From assembly GCA_903960725.1 (NCBI GenBank), contig CAJCBY010000213.1:1-8369 (forward strand): DNA of 8,369 nucleotides. Direction: 5' to 3'. Under the pieces are notes generated by a model. It had not been told where the DNA came from and did no database searches. It saw only the letters and a list, made by a program, of their open reading frames with translations. The position numbers were made by a program, and so were the translations under genes. Numbering within the stretch: the stretch's first letter is position 1; each line of letters starts with the position of its first letter. Of this stretch, positions 6,465 through 8,369 are shown in pieces. This DNA is from an uncultured Cytophagaceae bacterium. GTDB lineage: Bacteria > Bacteroidota > Bacteroidia > Cytophagales > Spirosomataceae.

Positions 6465-7370
6465 ATGAGTGCATTAAAAACAATTATTCTGGTTCTGATT
6501 TCTTTTTGTGCCTTCTCACAAAAAATTTACACACCCTTTTTTCGCTACAAGAGTTTTGTGCCTGCTATAGATACTGCAGCCACGGCAAGTAATGAAGTGC
6601 TTGAAATTAGACGTAGGTTATCGGAGGAAAAAGACCCTTGGAAAAAACGGCAATTGACGATTGCCGCTAATAATTACCAGTGGTTAGAAGGCTTAAAAAA
6701 GAAGTATAAAATTATTTTAGTCAATATTCCCTCTGCCACACTTCAAGTTTTCGATCATGGTAAGAAACAAGTAACGATGAAAGTGGTCGTAGGGAAGAAA
6801 AGAACGCCTACATCTACCTTGTTGAGTTCACTAAATCAATTGACGGTAAACCCGTATTGGTATGTGACTCGAAATATTGCAACCCGTGAAATGTTGCCTC
6901 GTATCATCAAGAATGCGGGCTATTTAAAGAGAAATAGTATACGTGTGTTAGATTCTACGCACAAAGTGGTAGATCCAGCCTCCGTGAATTGGAGTGGTTT
7001 GAGCCGCGGTAATTTTCCCTATACGTTACGCCAAAACAGTGGCAACGCAAATTCCTTAGGATCCTTGAAATTTCAATTCAACAATCCCTATTTTCTTTAC
7101 CTACACGACACCGATTCTAAGCATCTTTTTGCCAAAGAAAATCGCTTTTTTAGCCACGGATGTGTCCGAGTAGAAAAGCCACTTGAACTAGCCTCTTTAG
7201 TGCTAAACACAAAACAGGATTTAATTAAGGCTGATATTCAAAAGAAGAAGACTAAAAATATCTCTATCGACTCTAAAGACCCTTACCTTGTTATTTTTTG
7301 GTACACCATAGTGGATTTTGACTCATCAGGAACATTGAAATATTTTCCGGATGTATACAAACGGTATTAA
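6465..7370 (+). CDS. L,D-transpeptidase, YcbB/LdtD-type catalytic domain
   Basis: This 301-residue protein has a Sec signal peptide (residues 1-18, ending AFS|Q). A short helical linker (residues 44-80, ending in NNYQWLEGLKKKY) leads to a YkuD-type catalytic domain. Its first strands are IILVNIPSATLQVF (83-96) and MKVVVGKKRTPT (105-116). Then come the substrate-capping segment (NPYWYVTRNIATREMLP, 129-145) and SLGSLKFQF (197-205). The active site is His214 (YLHDT) and SHGCVR (230-235), with the nucleophile Cys233. These enzymes form 3-3 cross-links in peptidoglycan in the periplasm, or attach other molecules to it. It is about half the length of E. coli YcbB (615 residues) and lacks the peptidoglycan-binding domain; what remains is nearly all catalytic domain. 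An in-frame TAA (6462-6464) touches the ATG and fixes the start. The 113-nt gap suggests transcription independent of the sugar genes. Confidence 0.93.
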   Translation: MSALKTIILVLISFCAFSQKIYTPFFRYKSFVPAIDTAATASNEVLEIRRRLSEEKDPWKKRQLTIAANNYQWLEGLKKKYKIILVNIPSATLQVFDHGKKQVTMKVVVGKKRTPTSTLLSSLNQLTVNPYWYVTRNIATREMLPRIIKNAGYLKRNSIRVLDSTHKVVDPASVNWSGLSRGNFPYTLRQNSGNANSLGSLKFQFNNPYFLYLHDTDSKHLFAKENRFFSHGCVRVEKPLELASLVLNTKQDLIKADIQKKKTKNISIDSKDPYLVIFWYTIVDFDSSGTLKYFPDVYKRY

Positions 7371-8179
7371 TCCAACAACCTAATTTTACCTAGGTTTGCA
7401 ATAATATCCGATGCCACCAAGCTAGATTTCGATTGTGTTTCTACAGCAATGTCTGCCGCTAATCCATGTACATACACCGCTAGGCATGCTACTGTTGCAT
7501 TCTCGTATCCTTGCGCACAAAGTGCCGCTGTAATACCCGTTAACACATCGCCAGAACCCGCTGTCGCCATTCCATCATTTCCCGTCGTATTCACAAACTG
7601 TTGACCAGATGGCAACGAAACCAACGTAGGAGAGGACTTTAAAATCAAATTCGTCGAATGCGCATGCGCAAAAGCAAAACTCTGCTGTTCACTATTACCA
7701 GAGAACGTCTGAATCCGCGCAAATTCACCAATATGCGGCGTCAAAATATGCCTCTCATTCAGCAAACTCAATAAGTCAGGATTCAATCCCAAAATACTAG
7801 GCGCATCCGCATCCAGCACCAAAGGACCTACATAGTTTTCTAACAAATAGCGCACATTTTCAACCGCGTCCTCTGAAAACCCAATTCCAGGCCCAATCGC
7901 AATCGCATCAAAACTACTAAGATCCAATTCTTTTAAAGGAGCAATCGTATACATGATTTCAGGATTTCCACCGAGTAAAGCCGTGATTCCATCCACCGGA
8001 ATCATCGCCGTTACTAACCCACAACCCGCGTGCAAAGCTGCTCTCGCACAAAGAATACCTGACCCCACCTTCCCAGGACTTCCCGCTATCACCAGCACGT
8101 GTCCAAACGTTTTCTTGTGACCCTTCGTAAGGCGGTGTTTCGTGTGGGCGGCTACCCAGTTGTTGTCTATTTGATTCAT
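7367..8179 (-). CDS. nnrD: ADP/ATP-dependent NAD(P)H-hydrate dehydratase
   Basis: This 270-residue cytoplasmic protein is the carbohydrate-kinase-like domain of the YjeF family. It dehydrates the S form of damaged hydrated NAD(P)H back to NAD(P)H at the expense of ATP or ADP. Visible motifs in order: KGHKKTFGHVLVIAGS (19-34), GSGILCARAALHAGCGLVT (39-57), AIGPGIG (94-100), VLDADA (121-126), LTPHIGEFAR (146-155), LILKSSPTLV (178-187) and NDGMATAGSGDVLTG (201-215), the last carrying the anion-hole glycines and the likely catalytic Asp211. In many bacteria this domain is fused to the NnrE epimerase; here only 18 residues precede it, so it stands alone, as in Bacillus YxkO. An upstream in-frame stop (8186-8188, read as TAA on the minus strand) fixes the start. 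Its TAA overlaps the L,D-transpeptidase TAA in a shared TTAA. Confidence 0.93.
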   Translation of the reverse strand: MNQIDNNWVAAHTKHRLTKGHKKTFGHVLVIAGSPGKVGSGILCARAALHAGCGLVTAMIPVDGITALLGGNPEIMYTIAPLKELDLSSFDAIAIGPGIGFSEDAVENVRYLLENYVGPLVLDADAPSILGLNPDLLSLLNERHILTPHIGEFARIQTFSGNSEQQSFAFAHAHSTNLILKSSPTLVSLPSGQQFVNTTGNDGMATAGSGDVLTGITAALCAQGYENATVACLAVYVHGLAADIAVETQSKSSLVASDIIANLGKIRLLD

Positions 8180-8225
8180 GAGTACTTAGGTTGTATTCTG
8201 TAATGTAGTTTAAAATAGATATTAA

Positions 8226-8254
8226 TTGAATTTGCTGACCGTTTAATAAATTTT
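8226..8254 (+). promoter_or_regulatory. Bacteroidota-type promoter candidate for the right-edge gene
   Basis: TTG (8226-8228) and TAAATTTT (8247-8254) are 18 bases apart. This fits the TTG-N17-23-TAnnTTTG pattern described for Flavobacterium, with only the last G replaced by T. It would place transcription start near 8260 and leave a leader of about 55 bases. The rest of the 136-base divergent region (8180-8315) is A+T-rich, and no convincing promoter for the minus-strand gene was found in it. Confidence 0.35.
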
Positions 8255-8315
8255 CTTAGTTAATAATTTAACCTTACTATAAATTGATTTTTAATAATAA
8301 ACATAAACAACGGTT

Positions 8316-8369
8316 ATGATGAATTCATTCAGATTTTTTCTTTTAGCTTCCATTACTTCTTTTTTGTTC
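8316..8369 (+). CDS. Start of an exported protein, cut by the window end
   Basis: From ATG 8316 (or the adjacent ATG 8319) the frame stays open for 18 codons to the window edge. It encodes MMNSFRFFLLASITSFLF: a short n-region with one Arg and then a hydrophobic stretch, as in a Sec signal peptide. An in-frame TAA at 8304-8306 closes the frame upstream. A promoter candidate lies 62-90 bases upstream. Nothing of the mature protein is visible, so no function can be given. Confidence 0.55.
   Translation, partial: MMNSFRFFLLASITSFLF

Noticed and set aside
6507..6509. Cys15 in the L,D-transpeptidase signal peptide as a lipoprotein site
   Set aside because: The preceding residues (I-S-F) do not form a lipobox, and a normal signal peptidase I site (AFS|Q) follows.
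7377..7396. AACCTA / TAGGTT inverted repeat near the end of nnrD
   Set aside because: It is only six pairs around an eight-base loop with no T-tract on either strand. It is too weak to call a terminator for either convergent gene.
8259..8272. GTTAA / TTAAC inverted repeat in the divergent region
   Set aside because: Five A+T-rich pairs in strongly A+T-rich DNA are expected by chance.
1..8369. CRISPR arrays, insertion sequences, tRNA or rRNA genes, prophage or defence genes
   Set aside because: No regularly spaced repeats, transposase or integrase motifs, tRNA cloverleaf or rRNA stretches were seen on either strand; the window is almost filled by metabolic and cell-wall genes.

Overview
The window looks like chromosomal DNA of a member of the Bacteroidota. 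The evidence is a type IX secretion (T9SS) C-terminal sorting domain on the first protein, several signal peptides ending just before a Gln (…VA|Q, …FA|Q, …FS|Q), the absence of Shine-Dalgarno sequences before the start codons, and promoter-like sites that fit the TTG / TAnnTTTG pattern of this phylum rather than the E. coli -35/-10 pattern. A narrower placement, such as the Cytophagales, is a guess.

Positions 1-6351 hold four genes in a row on the + strand: the 3' part of a T9SS-secreted GH13 alpha-amylase-like gene, an exported amidase-signature hydrolase that starts one base after the amylase stop, a Tat-exported Gfo/Idh/MocA-type oxidoreductase, and an exported six-hairpin (alpha/alpha)6 glycoside hydrolase resembling glycogen debranching or glucoamylase-like enzymes. 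All four carry export or surface signals and the gaps are short (1, 72 and 47 nt). This suggests an extracytoplasmic glycan-processing operon, probably for alpha-glucans or modified glucosides. The true substrate cannot be read from the sequence. Both longer gaps contain a long inverted repeat. The one at 3957-4000 includes the start codon of the glycoside hydrolase and is followed by a T-rich stretch, so it could act as a translational or transcriptional control element.

Positions 6352-6464 form a 113-nt gap with a candidate terminator, a weak promoter candidate and a near-perfect palindrome. A separate gene at 6465-7370 encodes a compact YcbB/LdtD-type L,D-transpeptidase for peptidoglycan cross-linking. 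It converges on a minus-strand stand-alone NAD(P)H-hydrate dehydratase (NnrD, 7367-8179), and the two stop codons share a TTAA. From 8180 to 8315 there is an A+T-rich divergent intergenic region. At 8316 a further + strand gene begins with a signal peptide and runs off the end of the window.

No RNA genes, insertion sequences, CRISPR arrays or phage-like genes were seen. The genes look intact apart from the two cut by the window edges. The most noteworthy items are the start-codon hairpin, the paired leader hairpins, and the unusual combination of amylase, amidase, oxidoreductase and debranching-like hydrolase.
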